Source: Parvibaculaceae bacterium
GTDB lineage: Bacteria; Pseudomonadota; Alphaproteobacteria; Parvibaculales; Parvibaculaceae
DNA length: 38,618 nucleotides
NCBI GenBank assembly: GCA_029209985.1
Contig: JARGNZ010000006.1
Span: forward strand, 101,491-140,108
Direction of reading: 5' to 3'
This document shows, piece after piece, positions 1 to 7,842 of this stretch. The first letter of the stretch is position 1, and each line of letters begins with the position of its first letter. Made by a program: the position numbers and the translations under genes. Under the pieces are notes generated by a model that ran no database searches, was not told where the DNA came from, and saw only the letters and a program-made list of their open reading frames with translations.

Positions 1-302
1 AGTTCAAGCTGGCTGATATGGCAACCGAGTTGGAAGCCGCGCGTTTGTTGCTTTATCAGGCTGCGACCAAGGTGGATGCTAAGGCTCCCGATGCCACTAA
101 ACATGCAGCGATGGCAAAGCGTTTTGCCACCGATGTTGGGTTTCAAGTGGCGAACGATGCGTTGCAGCTTCATGGTGGCTATGGCTATTTGAAAGACTTC
201 CCGTTGGAGCGGCATGTGCGCGATTTGCGCGTGCATCAGATCCTTGAAGGTACAAATGAAATTATGCGCATGATTATCGCGCGTGAATTGCTGAAAGAGT
301 AG
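1..302 (+). CDS. acyl-CoA dehydrogenase, C-terminal part (5' truncated by window)
   Basis: Only about the last 100 residues are present; the frame is open from base 3 to the stop at 300-302, and the start lies outside the window. The segments LHGGYGYLKDFPLER and EGTNEIMRMIIAREL match the C-terminal helical domain of the acyl-CoA dehydrogenase family, FAD enzymes that make the alpha-beta double bond of acyl-CoAs and pass electrons to ETF. Only 8 bases separate it from a 3-hydroxyisobutyryl-CoA hydrolase, followed by 3-hydroxyisobutyrate dehydrogenase. From that context I infer isobutyryl-CoA (or a related branched-chain) dehydrogenase of valine breakdown. The substrate-determining residues are off the window, so the exact substrate is inference. 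Confidence 0.92.
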   Translation, partial: FKLADMATELEAARLLLYQAATKVDAKAPDATKHAAMAKRFATDVGFQVANDALQLHGGYGYLKDFPLERHVRDLRVHQILEGTNEIMRMIIARELLKE

Positions 303-310
303 AGAGACCC

Positions 311-1348
311 ATGTCCCAAGAGCCTGAAGTTTTGTTTGAACAGCGCGGTGTCGCTGGCATCATTACGCTTAATCGTCCCAAGGCGCTGAACGCCTTGACC
401 TTGGGCATGGTGCGTTTGATCCATCCGCAGTTGGACGCTTGGGCGCGTGACGATGTAATTTCATGTGTGATTATTCAAGGAGCCGGGGACCGCGCCTTTT
501 GTGCAGGGGGTGATATTCGCGCTTTGCATGACTGGGGTAAAGCGGGGGACCGTCAGCAGATTGATTTATTTGCGGAAGAGTACCGCATGAATACGGCGAT
601 CAAAGAATTCTCAAAGCCATTCGTGGCGTTGATGGACGGGATCAACATGGGTGGCGGTGTTGGACTTTCTGTGCACGGCAGTCACCGGATTGCGACGGAG
701 CGTTTGTTGTTTGCCATGCCTGAAACAGGCATTGGGCTTTTTCCTGATGTGGGCGGCACGTATTTTCTGCCGCGCTGTCCCGGAGAAGTGGGCATGTACT
801 TGGGCTTGACGGGCGCACGGATTAAGGCAGCAGACGCGATGTATGCGGGCATTGCGGATAGTTATGTGCCGTCGGAGAGGCTTGAAACATTGATTGCCGC
901 ATTATGCAGTGGAACCGACGTAGACGAGGCGATCGCTTCGGTACACGAAGAACCTGAGGTGGCCCCGTTAAGGGCGATACGCACAGAAATTGACACGCAT
1001 TTTGGGCTGGGGTCCGTTGAGGCGATTTTATCTTCCCTTGCGGCGGCTGGTTCGGAATGGTGCTTGAAAATGGTGTCAACGATTGAGAGCAAGTCGCCAT
1101 TATCAACCTTGGTGACGTTCGATCAAATTCGGGCGGGGGCTGACTTAGATTTCCGCGCGTGTATGGGGTTGGAGTTTCGCTTGACCAACCGCTTTATGGC
1201 GGCCCCTGATTTTTATGAGGGCGTGCGCGCCGTTGTGATTGAAAAAGACCAAGCGCCAAAATGGCAACCAGCATCCTTAGGCGCGGTTCGTGACGATCAG
1301 GTTGCGGCTTATTTTGCGTCGCTGGGTGATGACGAACTTACATTCTAA
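311..1348 (+). CDS. 3-hydroxyisobutyryl-CoA hydrolase (enoyl-CoA hydratase/isomerase superfamily)
   Basis: A 345-residue crotonase-fold protein, the usual length of the HIBCH subfamily and longer than simple enoyl-CoA hydratases (about 260). The oxyanion-hole segment FCAGGDIRALHDWG (about residues 65-78) and the HIBCH-type blocks MDGINMGGGVGLSVHG and PETGIGLFPDVGGTYFLPR are clear. The C-terminal half carries the family-specific extension (EFRLTNRFM, FYEGVRAVVIEKDQAPKW). It hydrolyses 3-hydroxyisobutyryl-CoA to free 3-hydroxyisobutyrate in valine catabolism. Flanking genes encode the step before (acyl-CoA dehydrogenase) and the step after (mmsB), so this is one operon. It could act on related hydroxyacyl-CoAs, but the context strongly supports the valine role. 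Confidence 0.9.
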   Translation: MSQEPEVLFEQRGVAGIITLNRPKALNALTLGMVRLIHPQLDAWARDDVISCVIIQGAGDRAFCAGGDIRALHDWGKAGDRQQIDLFAEEYRMNTAIKEFSKPFVALMDGINMGGGVGLSVHGSHRIATERLLFAMPETGIGLFPDVGGTYFLPRCPGEVGMYLGLTGARIKAADAMYAGIADSYVPSERLETLIAALCSGTDVDEAIASVHEEPEVAPLRAIRTEIDTHFGLGSVEAILSSLAAAGSEWCLKMVSTIESKSPLSTLVTFDQIRAGADLDFRACMGLEFRLTNRFMAAPDFYEGVRAVVIEKDQAPKWQPASLGAVRDDQVAAYFASLGDDELTF

Positions 1349-1402
1349 TTTTCAGATCAGCCCATTGCCCCTTGTAGGGTCTTGAGGCATTCGGAGGAAA
1401 TA

Positions 1403-2293
1403 ATGGCAAAACTTGGATTTATTGGTCTTGGTAATATGGGCGGCCCTATGGCCCGCAACCTGTTGAAGGCTGGCCATGAGGTGAAAGTTTTTGACCTGTC
1501 GGCTGATGCCATTGCGGCCTGTGTTGCGCTGGGTGCTGTGGGGGTTGAGCAAGCTGTTGATGCGGCGCGGGATGTTGAGTGCGTTGTGACCATGTTGCCA
1601 GCCGGGCCTCATGTCGCGGGTGTTTACGGGGGCGCTGATGGGCTGTTGGCGGCAGCGGAAAAGGGCACGCTCTTTATCGACTCCTCCACCATTGACGTGG
1701 AAACCGCGCGTAGCGTTGCGCGTGATGCAGAGACTGCGGGCATGGTGATGGTTGATGCGCCTGTCTCTGGCGGCGTTGGCGGTGCAGAAGGGGGCACGTT
1801 GACCTTTATGGTTGGCGGCACTGAAACAGGATTTGCGCAAGCCCAGCCATTTTTAGATGTGATGGGTAAAAATATTTTCCATGCAGGGGCGTCGGGCAAC
1901 GGACAGGTTGCTAAGGTTTGCAACAATATGCTGTTGGGCATTTCCATGATTGCGACCAGTGAGGCTTTTGTATTGGGCGAAAAACTGGGACTTGATGCCC
2001 AGACGCTCTTTGATATTTCCTCAACAGCCTCTGGTCAGTGCTGGTCTATGACCTCTTATTGTCCGGTGCCGGGGCCTGTTCCGACCTCTCCAGCCAACAA
2101 TGATTACGCGCCGGGCTTTTCTGCTGGGATGATGCTGAAAGACCTTCGTTTGGCCCAAGGGGCTGCTCAGTCCGCAAAGGCGTCTACGCCATTGGGTGCT
2201 ATGGCGGAATCCCTTTATGCGCTGATGGAGCAATCCGGCAATGACCAGATGGATTTCTCTGGCATTGTAAAATTGCTCAAGGGTGATTTGTAG
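1403..2293 (+). CDS. mmsB: 3-hydroxyisobutyrate dehydrogenase
   Basis: A 296-residue member of the beta-hydroxyacid dehydrogenase family. The N-terminal Rossmann signature FIGLGNMGGPMARNLLKAGH binds NAD, DAPVSGGVGGAEGGTLTFMVGG is the substrate-loop block, and the catalytic lysine is K171 in NGQVAKVCNNML. It oxidises 3-hydroxyisobutyrate to methylmalonate semialdehyde. I chose ATG 1403 because GGAGG at 1393-1397 sits just upstream; the frame is open back to a TTG at 1382, which would add seven residues and absorb the ribosome site. It is the last gene of the valine operon seen here, 54 bases after the hydrolase. A weak CCTCT/AGAGG palindrome follows the stop. Confidence 0.93.
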   Translation: MAKLGFIGLGNMGGPMARNLLKAGHEVKVFDLSADAIAACVALGAVGVEQAVDAARDVECVVTMLPAGPHVAGVYGGADGLLAAAEKGTLFIDSSTIDVETARSVARDAETAGMVMVDAPVSGGVGGAEGGTLTFMVGGTETGFAQAQPFLDVMGKNIFHAGASGNGQVAKVCNNMLLGISMIATSEAFVLGEKLGLDAQTLFDISSTASGQCWSMTSYCPVPGPVPTSPANNDYAPGFSAGMMLKDLRLAQGAAQSAKASTPLGAMAESLYALMEQSGNDQMDFSGIVKLLKGDL

Positions 2294-2641
2294 GACCTCT
2301 TTGAGAGGGGCGCCTACTTGCCTTTTTCCATAACTCGTTGGCGATCACGTGGTGTGTGCGTGCGCCAACGAGGTGGTGTGGATATTAACTAATCTTCTTA
2401 ATACGATCTTCAGTATAAATGCTCTTTAACTTTTCCAAGTTAACGGACCTATACCCTTGTTTTTGCTTGTTTCTTTTTTAGCTGTCTCATTTTGAGCCAA
2501 ATTTTTGGCAGTTTTCCGCCAATTTTGAGAAGCCTCTTAAGGAGTCGTTAGGGGGCGCTGGGTACCTTTTGCCTATCAAATTTTATGGGACGCGTGTTTT
2601 GGTCTCCAATAGTTTTGCGTGTGATATGTAAAGGAATGGCA
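2294..2641. other. intergenic region upstream of the MarR regulator
   Basis: This 348-base stretch separates mmsB from the MarR gene. It holds the 10-bp inverted repeat described separately, an AT-rich tract (about 2385-2500) with TTAA-containing segments that could carry promoter or operator sites, and no ORF with a convincing ribosome site. Confidence 0.5.
2334..2372. repeat. 10-bp perfect inverted repeat
   Basis: CTCGTTGGCG at 2334-2343 is mirrored exactly by CGCCAACGAG at 2363-2372 around a 19-base spacer that contains the palindrome CACGTG. No T-run follows on either side, so it does not look like a simple intrinsic terminator. It may be the mmsB 3' end structure or an operator for the MarR gene about 270 bases downstream. 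Confidence 0.6.
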
Positions 2642-3154
2642 ATGAGTGCGGTAGTAAGCGGTGCAATGATTTCGCAGGATGCGGAAGTTAGTCCTGAACT
2701 TAAAAGCTCTTATCTCGACTCCCTCACCTTGGTTGAACGGCTTCACCGCCGGTTGCTCGATGTGATCAAAGATGAGTTGGACCGGATGGGCAATACGGAA
2801 GTGAATAGTGTGCAAGCGCTGTTGATCTTTAATATTGGCGATCAGGAAATGACAGCGGGTGAGCTGCGGACACGCGGTCACTATTTAGGCTCCAATGTTT
2901 CTTACAATCTGAAGAAGCTGGTTGAGTCTGGCTATATCAATCATCAACGGTCCGATGCAGACCGACGCTCGGTGCGTGTGAAGTTGACGGAACAAGGCCG
3001 CGAAATTCGTGATGCTGTGGGCGGTGTTTACAACCGTCATACTGTGTTGCTGGAAAAAATGGCTGATATTCAACCTGAAGAGTTGGAAGCTTTGAACTCT
3101 GCTTTGTTTAAGCTAGAGCGCTTCTGGACAGACCAAATTCGGTTCCGTCTCTAA
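2642..3154 (+). CDS. MarR-family winged-helix regulator, LdtR-like
   Basis: A 170-residue MarR-type protein. The helix-turn-helix covers about residues 70-105 (TAGELRTRGHYLGSNVSYNL, then KKLVESGYI), and the wing has the family pattern SDADRRSVRVKLTEQG. N- and C-terminal helices would form the dimer interface. ATG 2642 is preferred because AAGGA at 2631-2635 lies six bases before it; ATG 2636 is too close and the longer frame from 2585 lacks a ribosome site. It resembles the alphaproteobacterial LdtR group, which controls an L,D-transpeptidase gene and cell-wall stress tolerance. An L,D-transpeptidase is encoded just beyond the next gene, which supports that role. The direct target is inferred. 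Confidence 0.82.
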   Translation: MSAVVSGAMISQDAEVSPELKSSYLDSLTLVERLHRRLLDVIKDELDRMGNTEVNSVQALLIFNIGDQEMTAGELRTRGHYLGSNVSYNLKKLVESGYINHQRSDADRRSVRVKLTEQGREIRDAVGGVYNRHTVLLEKMADIQPEELEALNSALFKLERFWTDQIRFRL

Positions 3155-3212
3155 TCCAGCTTGGGGTGGTTGATAGCGCTTTACAGGCGTCACTGCTCAA
3201 CAATTTTGGTAA

Positions 3213-4022
3213 TTATTTGTGCCGTTCTCGCTTTGGTGGGAGCGGCACAAATGCGCTTACCCGCTTGGCATAATCGCCATAGTGGGGGCGGGTTTTGTTT
3301 AGGCCGCGTTCTAACAACTTGACGCCAGAGATGTTGATGATGAGATAGGTCATTAAGAGGGGCGCAAAAACGGTGAACAAGGCGGCGTAGCTTGTCAGGC
3401 AGATGAAAAACAGTCCCCACCACAAAAGGGCGTTGCCAAAGTAGTTGGGATGTCTGCTCCAGCTCCACAGGCCCGTATCAAGCACTTTTCCTTTATTCTT
3501 CGGATCGGCTTTGAAAGCGGTCAATTGTGCGTCGGCGGTTGCTTCCATGAAGAAGCCGATGCCAAAACAAACAATGCCGAGATAGTCCAATATGCCAAAG
3601 GCGAGGGGCTTGTCGGTGAAAAGGGCGAGTTGCAAAGGCAGGGAAATGATCCATGCGAGCACGGCTTGGAACCCGAAGACTGTGAACAAGCTGCGCATTG
3701 GGAAATTGGCTGTTTTTCGGCGCATGGCTTGGTAGCGACGATCTTCTTCACCCTCCAAACGCCATCTGCGCCATAAATGCCCGCCCAATCGGGCAGCCCA
3801 AAGCGTGACTAATCCCAAAATAAGAAAGCTACGGGGTGTTTGGGGTGCGGTCAGAAAATAGGCAACCCATGCTATCCATGCAAAACACGGGGCCCAGAAC
3901 GCATCAATAAAGCTGACATCGTGTAGTCGGAGGCTGATGAGCCAAAGACCTGCCATCAAACCGAGTGTGGCGGCGAGGCAAATCAGCATTTGGGCTGAGA
4001 ACTCAAAGAATGGGCTAAACAT
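3213..4022 (-). CDS. DUF1295 integral membrane protein (steroid 5-alpha-reductase-like)
   Basis: A 269-residue polytopic membrane protein with about six or seven hydrophobic segments. The family hallmark near the C terminus is TGLWSWSRHPNYFGNALLWW, as in DUF1295 proteins, which are related to steroid 5-alpha reductases and isoprenylcysteine methyltransferases. The preceding block YLGIVCFGIGFFMEATAD is also typical. I set the start at ATG 4022 because the hydrophobic N terminus begins there; the frame stays open to 4181 but that extension has no membrane or family character. No strong ribosome site is visible, so the start is uncertain. It lies antisense between an LdtR-like regulator and an L,D-transpeptidase. 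Substrate unknown; NAD(P)H-linked lipid reduction is a family-level guess. Confidence 0.82.
   Translation of the reverse strand: MFSPFFEFSAQMLICLAATLGLMAGLWLISLRLHDVSFIDAFWAPCFAWIAWVAYFLTAPQTPRSFLILGLVTLWAARLGGHLWRRWRLEGEEDRRYQAMRRKTANFPMRSLFTVFGFQAVLAWIISLPLQLALFTDKPLAFGILDYLGIVCFGIGFFMEATADAQLTAFKADPKNKGKVLDTGLWSWSRHPNYFGNALLWWGLFFICLTSYAALFTVFAPLLMTYLIINISGVKLLERGLNKTRPHYGDYAKRVSAFVPLPPKRERHK
3215..3252 (+). repeat. long stem-loop after the MarR gene, inside the antisense DUF1295 3' end
   Basis: Bases 3215-3231 pair with 3236-3252 around a TTTG loop. The outer ten pairs (ATTTGTGCCG with CGGCACAAAT) are perfect, and three inner pairs are G-U in plus-strand RNA but would be mismatches in minus-strand RNA. 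That asymmetry suggests the structure works in the MarR transcript, about 60 bases past its stop. There is no T-run, so termination would not be classical. Confidence 0.5.
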
Positions 4023-4216
4023 AAAGAATTGTGCCTTAATCTGTGTAAACTGGCATTTGATTTGCTCTATTAGGCAGGAATGCTTTAAAAATGCCGCTTT
4101 GGCAGTTGTTTTGGGGCAGTGTGTTCTAATTCGATGCGTTTTGTAAATCTGTTTGACCAGTTTTCCTGACGAAGAGGCCATTTGGAGGCTTCGACACTAA
4201 TGTGAGAGGTGTATCT

Positions 4217-5518
4217 GTGAGGCAGGCAATAGCGTATCGCCACGACGACACGATGACCCGCGCGCGGCGTGTGGGCCTATTGGCGGCCTTTTGTCTTTTG
4301 AGCCTTTTGGGTGCCTCGTTGCTGCCTGTAAAAGCGGCCAAGGCCGAGCAGGTGTTCAATCCATGGGAGCAAAATTGGGTTGATCCATGGCAGTCTGATG
4401 TTGAGGCCCGGCCTGCAGAGCAGCCTGTTTCGCAATCGACGTTACCCACCCTTGGGGATTCTGGCTTTTGGCCCTTGCTGCGGGCCATGTCGATGTATGA
4501 GCAAATTGAAGAGTGGGGCGGTTGGGCGTCTGTTCCTGACGGTGAAAAAATTGAACCGGGTGACCGGGATACGCGTATTCCCCTTATTCGCCAGCGGCTT
4601 GTCGCGACCGGCGACCTTTCCATTTCGGACGGGGACCCGAATGTGTATGACGCACGACTTGAGAAGGCTGTGAAGCGGTTTCAAACTCGCCACGGGCTGG
4701 CACCAGACGGTATTGTCGGGCATCGTTCAATCAAAGCGATGAATGTGCCTGTGTCCCAGCGCATCAAACAAATTGCGATCAACATTAAGCGCCTCAATAA
4801 ATTGGCACCAAAGTTGGGACGCCGATATGTTTTTGTGAATATTGCCGGGCAAGAAGTTGAAGCAGTTTCAGATGGTAAGGTAGATTTGCGGCGTCGCGTG
4901 ATCGTGGGCAAACAAGATCGTCAGACCCCGGAATATACTTCTAAGATTACATTTGTTGCGCTGAACCCTTATTGGAATGTTCCTCAGAGCATTGCGCGCA
5001 GAGACCTTATTCCCAAGGCCGCTCGCGATCCGGGATATTTCAAGCGTATGGGGATCCGTGTTTTTAATGGGTATGGGGGGCGTGAGGTCAGCCCTTATTC
5101 AGTGGATTGGACGGCACCTTCCGCGACCCGTTATTTTTTACGCCAAGACCCGAGCCGGCGTAATTCATTGGGAACGGTGAAAATTCATTTCCCAAACCCT
5201 CATGCGGTTTATTTGCATGATACGCCGTCTAAAAGCCTGTTTTGGCGTTCTAGCCGGGCTTACAGCTCTGGGTGCGTGCGGGTTGAGCATGTGCATGACC
5301 TTTCTGCATGGCTGTTGTCAGAGACACCGGGTTGGGACCGCGCGCGGATTGATAACGTAATTGATAAGACGCATGAGCGCCTTGATGTGACCCTTCAAAA
5401 AAGCGTGCCGGTCTATATGCTTTATCTCACGTCATGGGTGGACGGTGACGGCTTGCTCAATTTCCGCGATGACATTTACAGCATTGATAAAAAGACGCGT
5501 ACGACCTCGCTTCGTTAG
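4217..5518 (+). CDS. L,D-transpeptidase with peptidoglycan-binding domain (LdtP-like)
   Basis: A periplasmic peptidoglycan cross-linking enzyme of about 433 residues. A basic N-region (TRARR) and hydrophobic stretch (VGLLAAFCLLSLLGASLL) ending near AKA form a signal peptide. A PG_binding_1 domain lies near residues 140-180 (LEKAVKRFQTRHGLAPDGIVG). The YkuD domain follows, with the catalytic motif HDTP...SSGCVR; the nucleophile is the cysteine encoded at 5273-5275 (about residue 353). GTG 4217 is chosen because AGAGG at 4205-4209 is well spaced; ATG 4253 would also keep the whole signal peptide. The enzyme makes 3-3 cross-links or attaches partners to meso-diaminopimelate. The nearby MarR gene is its probable regulator. 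Confidence 0.9.
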   Translation: MRQAIAYRHDDTMTRARRVGLLAAFCLLSLLGASLLPVKAAKAEQVFNPWEQNWVDPWQSDVEARPAEQPVSQSTLPTLGDSGFWPLLRAMSMYEQIEEWGGWASVPDGEKIEPGDRDTRIPLIRQRLVATGDLSISDGDPNVYDARLEKAVKRFQTRHGLAPDGIVGHRSIKAMNVPVSQRIKQIAINIKRLNKLAPKLGRRYVFVNIAGQEVEAVSDGKVDLRRRVIVGKQDRQTPEYTSKITFVALNPYWNVPQSIARRDLIPKAARDPGYFKRMGIRVFNGYGGREVSPYSVDWTAPSATRYFLRQDPSRRNSLGTVKIHFPNPHAVYLHDTPSKSLFWRSSRAYSSGCVRVEHVHDLSAWLLSETPGWDRARIDNVIDKTHERLDVTLQKSVPVYMLYLTSWVDGDGLLNFRDDIYSIDKKTRTTSLR

Positions 5519-5558
5519 AGGTATGCGCGATACTTGTATTGTCAGGCCAATTGCCGAT

Positions 5559-5584
5559 ACTCTCTTTCTCTAAAAAGGGAGAGT
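5559..5584 (+). promoter_or_regulatory. hairpin that would sequester the GDPD ribosome site
   Basis: ACTCTCTT at 5559-5566 can pair with GGGAGAGT at 5577-5584 (six Watson-Crick and two G-U pairs) around a ten-base loop. The right arm is the Shine-Dalgarno sequence of the ATG at 5587. It could hold back translation unless melted or disrupted by coupling to the upstream gene. It may be fortuitous. Confidence 0.35.
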
Positions 5585-5586
5585 AC

Positions 5587-6360
5587 ATGAGACCGGCGAA
5601 ATATAGCTACTTAGAATCAGACACTGTTTTGGCATTAGCGCACCGGGGCGGCGCAAGTGCCCACCCTGAAAATACTCTGCGTGCTTTTCAACACGCCGTG
5701 GATTTAGGGTATCGCTATGTGGAGACCGATGTTCACGCAACACGAGACGGCGTTCTCCTTGCCTTCCATGATGACAAACTTGACCGGGTGACGAATAAGT
5801 CTGGCGTGATTGCTGAGTTGGATTATGCGCAAATTAAAGACGCCTTGGTGGATGGGCGAGAGCCCATTCCGTTGTTTGATGAGTTGCTGTCTAGCTTTCC
5901 CGACCTAAAAATCAATATTGATCCTAAGCGGCAGAATGCGGTTGGCCCTTTGATTAGTGTTTTACAGGACCACAATGCTGTTGACCGGGTGTGTGTGAGT
6001 GCGTTTTCAGCCAGCCGTGTGGCGGCTGTAAAGGACGCGCTTGGGCCTCGGCTCTGCACGGGGATGGCGCCGATGTCGACAACACGGTTGCGTATGGCCA
6101 GTCTGTTCGGGCCTTTCGCAGGCATTTGGGGGCAGTTTTCTGAAGGGGTCGCGCAGGTGCCCGTTATTCAGTCGGGGATGAAAATCGTCGACCGTGCTTT
6201 TGTTGAGATGGCCCATCAGCATGATTTGCAAGTTCATGTTTGGACGATCGATGATCCTGCTGAAATGAATGAGTTGCTTGAGATCGGGGTGGACGGTTTG
6301 ATGACCGATGAGCCTGAAGTATTGCGAGACGTTCTTGATAAGCGCGGAGAGTGGCGTTGA
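5587..6360 (+). CDS. glycerophosphodiester phosphodiesterase family protein
   Basis: A 257-residue GDPD-fold (TIM barrel) enzyme. The signature HRGG starts at H19, followed by HPENT, the metal ligands in ETDVHATRDG (E46, D48), and H61 in AFHDD. Near the C terminus are VHVWTIDD and the closing GVDGLMTDEPEVL. Members hydrolyse glycerophosphodiesters such as glycerophosphocholine to glycerol-3-phosphate and an alcohol, using a divalent metal. No signal peptide is visible, so it is probably cytoplasmic, like UgpQ. ATG 5587 follows GGGAGAG; the frame is open to 5539 without a better start. It lies 68 bases after the L,D-transpeptidase and may be co-transcribed. The true substrate is not readable from sequence. 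Confidence 0.88.
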   Translation: MRPAKYSYLESDTVLALAHRGGASAHPENTLRAFQHAVDLGYRYVETDVHATRDGVLLAFHDDKLDRVTNKSGVIAELDYAQIKDALVDGREPIPLFDELLSSFPDLKINIDPKRQNAVGPLISVLQDHNAVDRVCVSAFSASRVAAVKDALGPRLCTGMAPMSTTRLRMASLFGPFAGIWGQFSEGVAQVPVIQSGMKIVDRAFVEMAHQHDLQVHVWTIDDPAEMNELLEIGVDGLMTDEPEVLRDVLDKRGEWR

Positions 6361-6630
6361 TTTTTGCTTGAAAACCGAATTTTCAAACAAAACAACAAGA
6401 TGCGACAATTCGCGAGCAGCATTTATGGGCCGACTGGCTCATATTTCGTTGCAATAAATGTCACACAACCTGTCCGGCTGCTGTTAAAATAATTTTTACC
6501 ATAGTTTTGGAGACTGGTCGGCACCATGTGCTTGAAGTGGCTCTGTCCCGTGAGGAAAGAGCGACGCTACCGGTGGGAACTTAGAAAATTGTTTTCATGG
6601 TCTGGTTCGTGAAAAAAAAGGATCCTGGGT
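6361..6630. other. hemA upstream region
   Basis: A 270-base gap before hemA without a credible ORF. It contains a short AT-rich element around 6485-6510 (TTAAAATAATTTTTAC) and a possible stem in the last 100 bases, GGCTCT near 6539 with AGAGC near 6557. These could belong to the hemA promoter and 5' leader. I see no sequence I can match to a known riboswitch or an Fnr-type half-site pair. Confidence 0.35.
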
Positions 6631-7842
6631 ATGGATTATGAAGCCAAGCTAGCTAACGCTGTTTCTGCGGTTCGTAGTGAAGGGCGTTACCGTGTCTTTG
6701 CTGATATCTTGCGTCATCGTGGTGCCTTTCCGCGTGCGACGTACCATGGGGCGCATGGTGAGCAACAAATTGTTGTTTGGTGTTCGAATGATTATTTGGG
6801 CATGGGGCAAAATACCGATGTTATTGCTGCGATGCGCGATGCAGCCGATGCTCATGGTGCTGGTTCCGGTGGAACTCGTAATATTTCGGGCACAACACAT
6901 CTCCATGTTGAACTTGAAGATGAGTTGGCTGACCTGCACCAAAAAGAAGCGGCGCTTTTGTTTACTTCTGGCTATGCGGCCAATGACGCCACGTTGAGCA
7001 CTCTCTCAAAAGTGTTGGGCGATTGTTTGATCATTTCTGATGAGCTCAATCATGCCTCTATGATTGAAGGTATTCGTCGGGGGCAGGGACCAAAGCGGGT
7101 CTGGAAGCATAATGACTTGGCTCACCTAGAGGAGCTACTTTCTAGCGCCGATCCTAATCAACCAAAAATGGTGGCTTTTGAATCCGTTTATTCAATGGAT
7201 GGGGACATTGCACCGATTGGGGAGATTTGTGATTTGGCGCGTAAGTACGGCGCCTTGACGTACCTCGATGAAGTACATGCTGTGGGTCTTTACGGACCAC
7301 GGGGCGGCGGTATTGCGGAGCGTGATGGTGTCTTGGATAAAGTTGACATCATCGAAGGCACACTTGCAAAAGGTTACGGCGTTATGGGTGGCTATATTGC
7401 TGCCAGCGCTAATGTTGTCGATGTTGTGCGTTCCTATGCGCCCGGTTTTATTTTCTCTACTTCGCTGTCGCCGGTTTTGGTTGCTGGTATTTTGGCAAGT
7501 GTGCGTCATCTAAAAACCAGCCAGTTGGAACGTGAACAGCATCAAGAACGTGCGGATACTTTGCGTAAGATGCTTGCAGACGCGGGGCTGCCGGTGTTGA
7601 TGGCGGAGAGCCACATCGTTCCGGTTATGGTTGGGGATCCGGTGGCGTGTAAACAAGTCTCGGATGATTTGCTGGAGCAACATAATATTTATGTGCAGCC
7701 GATCAACTATCCAACGGTTCCAAAAGGAACTGAGCGTTTGCGGTTTACTCCGTGTCCGTTGCATACAGATGAAATGATGGCGGATCTTGTGAAGGCGCTG
7801 GATACAGTTTGGACCCAAAGGAATATCAAGCGTGCCGCCTAA
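6631..7842 (+). CDS. hemA: 5-aminolevulinate synthase
   Basis: A 403-residue PLP enzyme of the alpha-oxoamine synthase family that condenses glycine and succinyl-CoA to 5-aminolevulinate, the first step of tetrapyrrole synthesis in Alphaproteobacteria (Shemin pathway). The N terminus [20 protein letters not shown] is typical of alphaproteobacterial ALAS. The blocks [22 protein letters not shown] and [12 protein letters not shown] bind cofactor and substrates. The PLP lysine is K247 in [13 protein letters not shown]. Length and motifs are complete. GGA at 6620-6622 lies upstream of ATG 6631. The next small gene begins inside its last codons, so the two are translationally coupled. Confidence 0.97.
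   Translation: MDYEAKLANAVSAVRSEGRYRVFADILRHRGAFPRATYHGAHGEQQIVVWCSNDYLGMGQNTDVIAAMRDAADAHGAGSGGTRNISGTTHLHVELEDELADLHQKEAALLFTSGYAANDATLSTLSKVLGDCLIISDELNHASMIEGIRRGQGPKRVWKHNDLAHLEELLSSADPNQPKMVAFESVYSMDGDIAPIGEICDLARKYGALTYLDEVHAVGLYGPRGGGIAERDGVLDKVDIIEGTLAKGYGVMGGYIAASANVVDVVRSYAPGFIFSTSLSPVLVAGILASVRHLKTSQLEREQHQERADTLRKMLADAGLPVLMAESHIVPVMVGDPVACKQVSDDLLEQHNIYVQPINYPTVPKGTERLRFTPCPLHTDEMMADLVKALDTVWTQRNIKRAA

Noticed and set aside
1382-1402. TTG start for 3-hydroxyisobutyrate dehydrogenase
   Set aside because: It would translate the GGAGG ribosome site; ATG 1403 gives the family-typical N terminus.
6485-6510. Possible CtrA site (TTAA-N7-TTAA) upstream of hemA
   Set aside because: The second half-site reads TTTA rather than TTAA and a single degenerate match is not enough.
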